From positions 4,776,328-4,840,327 of the forward strand of contig NW_004450302.1 in NCBI RefSeq assembly GCF_000321225.1: a stretch of 64,000 nucleotides of DNA, read 5' to 3'. The notes beneath the pieces were generated by a model that worked only from the letters and a program-made list of their open reading frames with translations, was not told where the DNA came from and did no database searches. Below are positions 55,151 to 64,000 of this stretch, piece by piece (position 1 is the stretch's first letter; every line of letters begins with the position of its first letter). The DNA is from Odobenus rosmarus divergens. Its lineage: Eukaryota > Chordata > Mammalia > Carnivora > Odobenidae. Position numbers and translations under genes: made by a program.

Positions 55151-56042
55151 GCCTTTGGGGTGGCCCAGAACCTCCTTTCTGGTGCTACCTTGGCAACACT
55201 CTCTTGTCTGAAACCCCGGTGCCAAGAGGCAGTGCCACAGGCACCAACCACAGGCTCAGTCAGCCTCTCTCCTGCCAGCCACCCCAACATCCACCCCAAC
55301 CCCACTCCTTTGAACATCCCTACCCCCTCATCTCCAGCACCTTCAAACCCCAGGACCCTTGAAACCTCAAAGGCAGCTCCAGTGGGCTGGCCAGCCCCTC
55401 ATCAGCCTCTCTCTGAACTTGGGATGAGCCTGGGATGGGGGATGCCAGGCTGCAGGGCAGATGGACCCGGAGGCTTGGTTCCATCCCGTTTTCTAAGCTG
55501 GTGAAAGTTTTTCTAATTGCTCTTCTGGACAGAAATATACTTCTTCTTGAAGAAAACACCTGGCTTTATCCTCTTGGGGTATGCAATAGTGTGGAACTCT
55601 TTCCTTGGACCTCCTTGGGTGTGGGGGGGTGCTTGTAGGAGCTGCCTTTAAAAAAAAAAAAAAAAGCAAAACTGAAGAAAATTCCAAGAGTTTTGTCCAC
55701 CTGGGTCTGCAGATTAAGCTTTTATATTTTTGTACAATTCTATAGCTGTCTATTCCCTAATGAGGGTGTGACAGTTGGGGAGGGGGCTCTGGGTCTTTTT
55801 TCTTCTAATGGTTGGACAATTCTGGGTGAAGATGAAGCCAGAAAGCTTGGCTATAACCCCTTCTCCTCAAATCCAGGCTCCCCCCTACCCCTGCCCCCAG
55901 GAACCCCTAGAGTCAAAGTAGATATTTTAGTGAACAGAATTGTGGCCTCTCCCCTAACTGTCTTCCCCCAACAATCATCCCCCAACAATGTAAAATCTTT
56001 ATCAGTGATGGAAACTGTTGTATCTCATTAAAAGTGGAAATA

Positions 56043-56261
56043 GGGGTGCCTGGGTGGCTCAGTTGGTTAAGCATCTGACTCTTGGTTTCCGCTCAGGTCA
56101 TGATCTCGGGGTCATGGGATCAAGCACCAGGTCGGGCTCTGTGCTCAGCAGGGAGTCTGCTTGAGAGTCTCCCTCTCCCTCTGCCCCTCCCCTCCACTCA
56201 CACAAAGTCTCTCTCTCTCTCTCTACCCTCCCAAATAAAAAAATCTTAAAAAATAAAAAAA
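56043..56261 (+). mobile_element. CAN-SINE, plus orientation
   Basis: Head GGGTGCCTGGGTGGCTCAGT with GGTTAAGCATC and GGTCATGATCTC (tRNA A and B box regions), CT-rich body, AAATAAAAAAATC tail. Short target-site duplication TGGAAATA at 56035-56042 and 56262-56269. Confidence 0.93.
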
Positions 56262-56296
56262 TGGAAATAATAACACTGTTGATTTTTTAAAAATTT

Positions 56297-56497
56297 TTTT
56301 TAAAAAGATTTTATTTTATTTATTTGACAGAGAGAGACACAGTGAGAGAGGGAACACAAGCAGGGGGAGTGGGAGAGGGAGAAGCAGGCTTCCCGCCAAG
56401 CAGGGAGCCCGATGCAGGGCTCCATCCCAGAACCCTGGGACCATGACCTGAGCCAAAGAAGGCAGACGCTTAACCATCTGGGCCACCCAGACGCCCC
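56297..56497 (-). mobile_element. CAN-SINE, minus orientation
   Basis: AAGATTTTATTTTATTTATTTGACAG..AACCATCTGGGCCACCCAGACGCCCC. Imperfect duplication ACACTGTTGATT / ACGCTGCTGATT flanks it. Its tail faces the tail of the preceding SINE, 35 bases away. Confidence 0.93.
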
Positions 56498-56934
56498 AAC
56501 GCTGCTGATTCTTATTAACAGTAATGATAAGATGCTGCAAACCTCATGATGTTTCTCTGGATGGCTGTTATCTGTTCTAGGGTACATAGGGAAGTGGAGG
56601 AGCCTGAAGGAGGCTGGAATGGGGAGGGGCTGGTGGCTGCAAAGTAGGCCTTGGATTAAGGCCCCCTGGGGAGGGGGGCAGGGTTGGAACTGGCCAAGAG
56701 CTTCAGGGGAGTGGGGGCCTTTAGAGATAAGAACATCTACCCTGACACTTCTGCTCTCAGCCTTCTCCTCGGGGGTTCAAAGGAAATTGTGTCAACAGCA
56801 ACGGTCCCCCACCTCGGGCTTGTCTGCTTCTGCTTCCTCCACCCCAAGACTCCAGGAAAAGGTCTGCCTGGGGGTGGGGGGGGTGGGGACTAGGAAGAGG
56901 AGAGAGCTGAGCTGGTGCTAAAAACAAATCTGAG

Positions 56935-57100
56935 GCTCTTCTGCAATCTCACTTACTCTTCACAGCACCCTAACAAGGAGGATAGCATGGCTTTCATTTT
57001 TTCACGAGGCAGTGGGTTCAGAGAGGTTTAGTGACCTGCCCAAGACCACACAGGCAGGAAATGGCAGAGTTGGGATTTCATTCTCGGTGTGGCCAACCTC
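56935..57100 (-). repeat. MIR SINE relic
   Basis: GGTTCAGAGAGGTTTAGTGACCTGCCCAAGACCACACAGGCAGG is the MIR core in minus orientation. Confidence 0.8.
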
Positions 57101-58864
57101 TAGCCCACTGGCTTCGTACAGCCCAGCCACTTCTCCTTGTGGAGAAAATGGGGCATGGTGCAAGGAATCCTGGTCATGAAATGACTTACTGGCGAGGCCT
57201 TTTCCAAGGCAGTCACATTTGTGTTCATAGAAATGGGTTCCCCGCTGGGCAACCTCAGAGGCTTGAAGGAACACACAGTCCTTCACCTTGTGTGGAGGAG
57301 AGAGAGATGTTTAATCACAAGGCGTCCCTCAGCTCCAGATGCTCATCCAAGAGCTGGCCAAGGCTGGCTCTGTGATCACCCAGTTTCCCAGGCATCACCT
57401 TTCCCTGGCATAATGCTGCCCTTGAACCACAGAGCACCGTCCCCCTCCTCCCACCCCCTTGTCCTTCCTGTCCTCTCCCCGTGCCCCACCCAGGCCTCTC
57501 CCACTTTCCAAACAGCTTTCACATCCATCCGCACCCTTAGTCCCCACCCATCACAACCTGGTGCCCCAGGGCCTCCTCTCCTCCCTTTGCTTGGGCCAGC
57601 TAACCGGGCGGACCTGGGGGGCTGGGCACCATGGTGCAGTGAGGACGTCAGACACCAGGTGGCAGCACAAAGCACCTTCACCTGCTCGCCGTGCCCCCCA
57701 CCCACGATGACCCTTCTGTAGAGGGACCTAGCCAGGGAGAGGACACCACACTGATGGACACCTTCCACAGACGGATGCTCTGCATAGCCCTCCAAAGGAG
57801 GAAACACGCTCACAGGCCCAATGAAGGACTCATTTGTGCACAGAGAATTCCAGGCATGGGAGGGCAGAGCCCACAGTACCCAGTGATCCCTGCCTAAGGC
57901 CAGGGGACCCAGGACTAATCCAAGACAGTGACTGCCAGGAGCAGTTTAGTTGTGGGCTGGCTCCCTACTCTGAGGACACGGCAAGGCAGGCCAAGGAGTG
58001 GCAGCTCCGGTAAACACCCAGGAGGGAAATCTGCTAAGAACGTCAGAACTCTGTCTGAGCCCCAGTCCAGGTGTGGGAGCTGCTGCCTGCGGCCCACGGA
58101 GCCAGTTAATTCTTCTTGCTCTGAGAACTGAACGGGGCGAGGCAGCCGGGGGTCACATGCATGCCAAATCAGATCAAGTGCGGGTTTCGGAGGCCACGAG
58201 GGGGCTCTGTGCGGCCCTCACCAGTCTGGAATCTGGACAAAACAAGTTCCGCCCCACCACTTGGGAGGACAGAAGAGGGAGGCTGGAGTTTGGGAGCTGG
58301 ATCTGGTTTGGGGGTGCTCCAGGCCTTCAATGAACCACAAGGGGCTCAAAAGACTCCGGCAATGAGTGAAGGGGAGAACTAGAGTAGTAGCCTTTGCTAC
58401 TCCACACCCCTCCCTGCCCTGGTTCCCACCTGACTCTCCCCATTTGAAGCATTTCCTGTCCCTGGGTCTCCCTGTCCCTGCCTTGCTCTCCTTTCTTCTC
58501 TCGGCTGTCATTCCCGCTCAGAGCTGTACCTTGCAATTATCTTATCTTTCCATCTCCCTGCCAGAAAATCTCCGCTGAGTTCCCCTGGGATGCTCACCGG
58601 TGGGGGAGGCACAGCACACGCTCTGTCCTTCCCTCCTGGAGCTGTCCATCCCCAGTTGGAGGGGAGGATGGGGCTGGGGCCCCAAAGCTGGGGGGCGGGT
58701 GCAGCCCCTGTCTCTGCTGCAGCCCAGCAGGTCTCAGGAGCCTCCAGCTGGAAACATCTTGGTTCTGGAAAGGTGAAAGCAGAGTGGACAGTGCCTACTG
58801 CTGGGACTGTGGCTGAGATCACAGTAGCGTCTCTACTTACAACCTCTTCTAAGGACATGAGATA

Positions 58865-59150
58865 CTGGTTTAGTCAGTCAACAAATATTTCCCGAGGCTC
58901 TGCTTTGCCAGGCACTGTCCCAGGTGCTGAGGATAATAAGTGTGCTCGGTCCCTCTTCTGAAGGAGTACACAGTCTCCTGGGGGAGGTGAGCAAGACAAT
59001 CAGTGAGTACAATGGGGGCGGGGAGACAGTGCAGAGGAAGGGTGCTTAGCCCAGGATGGGGGCAAGGGAGTTTTATGGAGGGCTTTGGGGGGGCTGTGGG
59101 GCTTGAGCGAAATCTTCAAGGACGGGTAGAGTTTGCCAGGTGCAGAAAGG
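58865..59150 (-). repeat. L2 LINE 3' fragment (antisense)
   Basis: CAGTCAACAAATATTTCCCGAGG..GCCAGGCACTGTCCCAGGTGCTGAGGATAATAAG..CTTGAGCGAAATCTTCAAGGACGG follow the antisense L2 tail. Confidence 0.75.
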
Positions 59151-60634
59151 GAGGTGAGGTGTAGGGAGGGGATTATGCTGAGCAATCTGGAGGGTGGGCC
59201 GGGGGACATGAATACAACAGCTCTGGACACCGGAAATGCATCCTGCCCAAAGGAGCCGCATGGAAACAGTCCCGCACTCAGAAGACGGGGAGCTCCTCCC
59301 ACCCCTGCCAGGATAAGACAACTCAGGGCCTCAGTTTTCTTGCTCTGGTGGAGCAAAAACAATCATGTCCTAGGAGTTTTATGGTTATTATTCAAGGGCT
59401 GTGTGGGAACGGTTCACATTCCAAGAGGGACCAAAAACAGCAAAACCCCAGTGAATACCTCAAGAGAGATGGGAGAGGCTGAGGTTTGCTAAGGTCCCCT
59501 CCCATGATCCCGGAGGCTCCCACCCAATGCCGTGAGCCCGGGAAGGGCTCTCCAATGGCAGGATGGGATGGTGCCAAAGGGAGAGTGCTTCAGTCCCAAG
59601 GGTCCTGGCCCCAAACTAGAGGAAGGGCTGGAGGAGGAGCCCCAGTTGTTCACCACAGAAGCCTGGATCACCAGCGCTGGAAGGGACCTTAGATGGCATT
59701 TTGTCCAAGTTGTTCAAGAAACCGTGTCCCAGAGACCACAAGGGCCTTGCGGTATATAAAGTTACTGCCCAAGGCGGGAAGGGGGCTTGGAGGTGACTTA
59801 GTCGATCCCTGCCCTTGGGGACCTCTCAGACTGGCAGGGCAGACAGACTCTTCACAACTAAATATAACCCAAGGCACTCTGTGACAAGATGTGAAAGCTC
59901 TGGAAAGTCTTGGGCTCAGAGATGGGGGCCGGGGTGCAGGGTGACTGGGTCAGTAGAGGGGAGGGGGGCAGACAAAAAGCAGAGAGGGCTTGCCCAGTGG
60001 AGGGGAAGTGGACCCCCACCCCCATCCCTCTGCCTGGGAAGGGGGAGCCTTGTCCACCCTGTTCTGTCCAGTGCAGCACAGATCTCTGTTCCCATAGCTC
60101 GTGACATAGACTTCCTTCTAGTGACTTCCTTCCAGCCCAGAGGGACAGGCCGTGGCTGGCTGCATCTGCGTTATCTTGCTGGCCCACCCACGCCTGCTGC
60201 TAAGCAGCCAAGGAAGAAAACACCTCCTGAGAACAGGTGCCAGGGAAGGGATCGCCAGGGTGAACCTGGCAGACCCAGAAGACAGAGCCAAGCCCACAGG
60301 GTTGGGGACGTGGAGGGCGGGAGAGAGATGGGGCAGGGGTGGGGGAGGTGGGGTCAGGGCGGGGTGGGGGGTGGTGGTGGTGGTGGGGATTCCTTCTCAG
60401 CCCCAAGAAGGGGCGGTGAATTGGGCCTGTGATCCTGTTGGGGGAGTGAGAGGTAGAAGGATGGAGGGACACAACATGGCCAAGCTGGGGCAAGCAGGAG
60501 AAGCCCACTGACCCCAAATCCGTTTTACAGATGGAGAATGTGAAGACTCAGCCTTAGCAGTGTGCTAATGTGGGGCTCTTTCTGGGGCCTTGCCTGCCCA
60601 TCCCTCACCCCGACGGGGCCAGGGTGGAGGAAAT

Positions 60635-61025
60635 TAACCCATGTGGGGCGCCTACGAAGTGTGCCAGGCAACACGCCTGATGCCGGTTACTCCTCAGAGT
60701 AGTAAGCCTAGGAACTCGGATTATCCCTGTTTTGCAGAAGCAGAAGCAGAGGCCTGGACTGGTGCTGCAGCAACAGGCACAAGATCAGGGAGCCAGAGAT
60801 GCTCAGGAAGGCAGCAATTTAGGAGAACTATGGGAAGCCACCATCTGTATGATGCTAGGCCCCCCTCCCACCCCCTGTACTTAGGCACACCGCACAACCA
60901 GCTCCTCATGTGCTGATTTCTGCCCTTTCTCAGGTAACTGGTCGGGCAGAGGTAGACTTCCTGACGGGCTGGGCCTGTAAGCATTCCCATTTCACGGATG
61001 AGAAGACTGAGGTCCAGAGATGACC
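60635..61025 (-). repeat. MIR SINE relics upstream of ABCC3
   Basis: GGGGCGCCTACGAAGTGTGCCAGGCAACACGCC..GGATTATCCCTGTTTTGCAGAAGC (60640-60760) and GCATTCCCATTTCACGGATGAGAAGACTGAGGTCCAGAGA (about 60980-61020) are two MIR pieces in minus orientation. Confidence 0.7.
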
Positions 61026-61239
61026 TGGACCTCATCGGGGATATATTCACGGAGGACGTCTTGCTAAGTTACTTTCCCCGTCTCTATGACTTGTTGGCCT
61101 GGCCGAGTTATGCCCCTTGGACACCGACCCTGCTCCAGCCCCACCAGCCTCGGTATCTGGAGGGGCATCTCTCCGGCGCTGCCCACTGGCCACTCGAAGG
61201 AGTTGTCACTGTGTCAACGGCCCCCACTCCGCCCCCGCC

Positions 61240-61460
61240 CCAACCCAAAGGCCCTCCCGGAGCCGCAGCCTCGGGGCAGCTCCGTCGTAATTCGCCAGGA
61301 CAAGAGAATCCACCCAAAGAGACAAAGGCGGGGCCTGGCGGAGCGGGCGGGGCGGAGCGCGGGTGGGGGGGTTCGAGGGGGCGGAGGCGGCTGGGGCGCA
61401 GCTGGGTCCCACCTGGGCAGGCTGCTGCGCTCGCCTTCCTGGCCGCGGCGCCTCGACCCC
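61240..61460 (+). promoter_or_regulatory. ABCC3: ABCC3 core promoter and 5' UTR (CpG-rich, TATA-less)
   Basis: CpG-dense block running to about 61600. GC boxes GGCGGGGCC (61327-61335) and GGGCGGGGCGG (61345-61355), with more in the start of intron 1 (61547-61562). No TATA box near the ATG. The last 40 bases (TGCGCTCGCCTTCCTGGCCG, CGGCGCCTCGACCCC) look like the human 5' UTR I recall. Transcription start not determined. Confidence 0.75.
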
Positions 61461-61490
61461 ATGGACGCCCTGTGCGGCTCCAAGTTCTGG
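61461..61490 (+). CDS. ABCC3: ABCC3 (MRP3) exon 1, first 10 codons
   Basis: ATG in CCCC-ATGG context, then MDALCGSKFW and a donor TGG|GTAAGG. ABCC3 is a basolateral ATP-driven exporter of bile-salt and drug glucuronide conjugates in liver, gut and adrenal. Identification rests on the ten residues, the upstream sequence, the CpG promoter and its place right after CACNA1G on the same strand, as in human 17q21.33. Human and mouse proteins as I recall them start with MDALCGSGELGSKFWDSN or close to it, so four residues (12 bases) are missing here. The remaining exons lie beyond the window. Confidence 0.88.
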
Positions 61491-61886
61491 GTAAGGAGGT
61501 GTCCCGGGACCGAGGGCGCACGCCGGCGCGCTCCTGCGAGGGCCCTGGGGGCGGGGCGGGGCGATGCGACGGCGGGAGGAGGTCTGGCCATAGCCGCCCT
61601 GAGCCGGGATCCTGGGGTCCTCCGAGACCTGTCCTGCCCTCCCCGACGCAGAAAGAGCTTGGGAAAACGAGGCACGAATCAGAAGATGCTCCCACATGGA
61701 CTAGGGCTCCGTCGTCCACTTTTACACCTGCCCCCTCCCGCTCTTCCGCATCCAGAGTGCCTGCCTGTTCCAGCACGCAGGTAGTTGGGGAAGCTGGCTC
61801 TGCTCTTCTTGGAAAGCAATCCTGCCACCTTCTTTCCTCTGGTGTTAAGAGCTGCTAGGAAGCAGGGAGTCCCTCTCCAACCCTCT

Positions 61887-62074
61887 CCTTTTTTTTTTTT
61901 TTTAATGTTATTTATTTATTTGAGGCGTGGGGGGGGAGAGAGCAAGAGAGTGAGGGGCAGGAGAAGCAGACTCCCTGCTGTGCAGGGAGGCCCATGCAGG
62001 GCTCGATCCCAGGACCCTGGGAGGATGACCTGAGCCGGAAGCAGATGCCTAACCGACTGAGCCACCTGGGTGTC
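61887..62074 (-). mobile_element. CAN-SINE, minus orientation
   Basis: T16 then AATGTTATTTATTTATTTGAGG..GGCTCGATCCCAGGACCC..AACCGACTGAGCCACCTGGGTGTC. Target-site duplication CCAACCCTCT at 61877-61886 and 62075-62084. Confidence 0.95.
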
Positions 62075-62242
62075 CCAACCCTCTTCTTTCATGGATGGGG
62101 AAAGGGAGGCCCAGAGAGAGGAAGGGACTTGCCCAGTTAGAAGAAAACAGAGCTCAGAAAACAGTCTCAGATTCAAGGGGCTTGTCCATGGTCATGCAAG
62201 GATGCCCAGCATAGGCTGGCCTCAAATCCAGGGCCTCTGATT

Positions 62243-62659
62243 GTTTTTTTAAGACGTTGTTTATTTAGGGCGCCTGGGTGGCTCAGTCGTTAAGCGTCTG
62301 CCTTCGGCTCAGGTCATGATCCTAGTGTCCTGGGATCAAGCCCCGTGTCGGGCTCCCTGCTCTGCAGGAAGCCTGCTTCTCCCTCTCCCACTCCCCCTGC
62401 TTGTGTTCCCTCTCTCGCTGTCTCTCTCTCTCTGTGTCAAATAAATAAATAAAAAAGATTTGGTTTATTTATTTGAGAGACAGAGAGAGAAAGAACACAG
62501 GCGGGGCCGGGTGGGGGGGGCGGTGAAGAGGCAGAGGGAGAGAGAGAAGCAGGCTCCCCGCTGAGCAAGGAGCCTGATGCAGGGCTCGATCCCAGGACCC
62601 TGGAATCATGACCTGAGCTGAAGGCAGAGGCTTAACCGACTAAGCCACCCAGGCTCCCG
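62243..62659 (-). mobile_element. Outer CAN-SINE interrupted by a second SINE
   Basis: Minus-orientation SINE, parts 62243-62267 and 62455-62659, with duplication AGGGCCTCTGATT / AGGGCCTATGATT at 62230-62242 and 62660-62672. Confidence 0.9.
62268..62454 (+). mobile_element. Inner CAN-SINE, plus orientation, nested
   Basis: GGGCGCCTGGGTGGCTCAGT..GGTCATGATCC..GTCAAATAAATAAATAAAA. It sits in the A-tail part of the outer element with duplicated AAGACGTTGTTTATTTA / AAGATTTGGTTTATTTA (14 of 17 match). Confidence 0.93.
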
Positions 62660-64000
62660 AGGGCCTATGATTTTTCAATATCTAAATCTTTGTCTCATTT
62701 TAAGTATCTGTATCTATATGCCCGATGTTTGTGGGCCCAGTGTGTGTAACCCGTGGGTGTGTTCTGTGTGGGTATGCATGCATGTGTGTGTACATAGTGT
62801 TCTCAGGCTGTTTGAAACTTGGGACCTATAAAATGGAGTACTTATAAAACAGTATCTTTGAGGATCTCTTTTTCCCCCTGGGTCACTAATCAAAGATGGT
62901 GCAACCATCTTGCCCATTCGCACAGAAACCCACATCCGTCATCTAGCTTGGACTGATGACTGATCGCCAAGTCCAGAGGTTGTGCCTCTGGCTCACGAGT
63001 CTACTTGTTTCATAGCTCACTGGAGCCTGGCTGGCATGGCCATAGCAAGGTCACAATGTCTCAGATAGCCAGGCAGAGGACATGCAAATCAAAGGGGCAA
63101 ATAGGCCCAAGCCGCAAGTGCCAAAGGCGCCCTGTGCCTGGGTGGACAGCTAATCCCAAGAGCCTAGGACTGCCCAGAGACAGGCTTTGAGGAAGGGGAG
63201 GTGAGGAACTCCTGGCCGCCTTCTCGCCCCACGCTTAGAGATCCTTTGGCTCTACCTTTCCATGGTATTGCAGAATCTAAGAGATTCCACAGAACTTGTG
63301 GGCTTGAAGCAGCTAGCGCAGCCCCTTCCTGCAGAGCTTGGGAAGCTGAGAGCCAGGCAGGGATTGGACTCCTCAAGGTCACATAACAGTAAGTGGCTGA
63401 GTGCTGGGCTGGGAAGCAGGACCCCTGAGACAGGGTTCCCGCTTGGCCATTGTCTGACTGTGTGACCTTGGCCTTCTAGGCCCCTTGTCCCAGAGACTCC
63501 TTGCTGCTCATGAGCTGTATGTACTTCCTCTGGGGACCTCGGGGTCCATGGGAGTCCGTTTATCTATTTTGGGTCCAAGGGATGAACCCGTTGCGGTGGT
63601 TTCTGCTTCAATACCTCAAAGGACAGGGAAATCACTCCTCTTCCTCCTCCCAGTCTAAACACCTTCCGTCTTCCACATGACCTTCTGGCTCCTGAAAGTC
63701 GTGCCAGGCTGCACCCAACCCAGCGTGGTTGGAGTCAGGAGGTGGGGGTGGGGAGGAGGCAGGGAGGGCCTGAGGCCCCAGAGCTCTGAGTGCCTCCATT
63801 CATAGTGGGCTAGTTTGCATCTCATTTGGACTGTATCTTATTCAGGTAGACTTGTCCCCGAATCTTTTATCTCAGGGGCCTGCGGGTGACCCACCTTGTG
63901 GGAAGTGGTTCAGGGCAGTCCCTGAGCCGGGAGTGAAGAGGTGAGGGTGGAGGGACTTGGCATGGTTCAGGCCTGTCGGGCCCTTGTTTTCCAAGCCTTT

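Larger units (their letters stand above)
54246..61239. other. Intergenic region between CACNA1G and ABCC3
   Basis: 7 kb without a supportable gene. Holds a conserved-looking AT-rich block (54545-54660), a homopurine GGA-rich tract (55088-55150), an inverted pair of CAN-SINEs (56043-56497), MIR (56935-57100; 60635-60800; 60975-61025) and L2 (58865-59150) relics. Open frames here lack codon-like composition or match repeats. Confidence 0.75.
61491..64000 (+). other. ABCC3: ABCC3 intron 1, 5' part
   Basis: 2.5 kb. GC-rich start, then CAN-SINE (61887-62074), MIR (about 62090-62240), nested CAN-SINEs (62243-62659), a short TG-rich part (62750-62790) and MIR-like text (about 63330-63470). No second exon seen before the window end. 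Confidence 0.85.

Noticed and set aside
54958..55362. Open frame with a Glu run, possible small gene after CACNA1G
   Set aside because: The Glu run comes from the GGA tract and the remainder has no recognisable domain or splice context.
53519..56030. CACNA1G 3' UTR extending to the ATTAAA near 56027
   Set aside because: Possible, but two good AATAAA signals at 54204 and 54222 fit the expected end better, and there is no evidence of read-through in sequence alone.
56041..56110. tRNA gene calls in SINE heads (also near 20040, 62050, 62280)
   Set aside because: The A/B box-like parts belong to tRNA-Lys-derived CAN-SINEs with tails and target duplications; they are not intact tRNAs.
60998..61858. 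286-residue open frame over the ABCC3 promoter
   Set aside because: A CpG-island frame in a different frame from the ABCC3 start; it passes through promoter, exon 1 and intron.
1..64000. Bacterial operon, phage, CRISPR array or other prokaryotic system
   Set aside because: No such coding density; the repeats are SINEs, LINEs and microsatellites without CRISPR spacing.

Overview
This is a vertebrate nuclear window, almost certainly from a carnivoran mammal. It holds GT-AG introns, MIR/L2/L3/MER5-type mammalian relics and several tRNA-Lys-derived CAN-SINEs (head GGTGGCTCAG..GTTAAGC, CT-rich body, AAATAAATAAA tail). The SINE bodies look like the type I associate with bears, seals and mustelids rather than the canid SINEC_Cf or the cat type, so an arctoid caniform is my best guess (inference from memory of the families).

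Positions 1-54245 hold most of one plus-strand gene, CACNA1G, which encodes the T-type (Cav3.1) voltage-gated calcium channel alpha-1 subunit. The window opens in intron 3. I can place exons 4-38 base by base; every junction has an AG acceptor and a GT donor, and all reading phases agree. Counting back from the last exon reproduces the published 38-exon numbering, including the known variable sites: cassette exons 14, 26, 34 and 35, the two donors of exon 25, and the retained coding intron in exon 38. The four pore-lysing positions follow the T-type E-E-D-D pattern (exons 7, 13, 24, 32). No frameshift or stop is present, so the gene looks intact. The stop codon is at 53516-53518. The 3' UTR runs to about 54245 with two sets of poly(A) signals.

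Positions 54250-61240 are intergenic, with an inverted pair of CAN-SINEs, L2 and MIR relics and a homopurine GGA tract. A GC-box-rich, TATA-less CpG promoter at about 61240-61460 leads into exon 1 of ABCC3 (MRP3, an ABC organic-anion exporter), also on the plus strand; only its first 10 codons are in the window. CACNA1G followed in tandem by ABCC3 matches the order on human 17q21.33. The rest (61491-64000) is ABCC3 intron 1, with one single SINE and one SINE nested in another.

The most interesting non-textbook signals are: GU/GC dinucleotide tracts lying 57 and 125 bases upstream of the two C-terminal cassette exons 35 and 34; weak non-consensus donors on cassettes 26, 34 and 35; two NAGNAG acceptors (exons 16 and 19); a set of AT-rich, TAAT-motif islands in otherwise GC-rich introns that look like conserved enhancers; a 12-base shortening of ABCC3 exon 1; and a nuclear-receptor-like inverted repeat inside a MIR relic upstream of ABCC3. 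I found no prokaryotic, viral or CRISPR-like system here.
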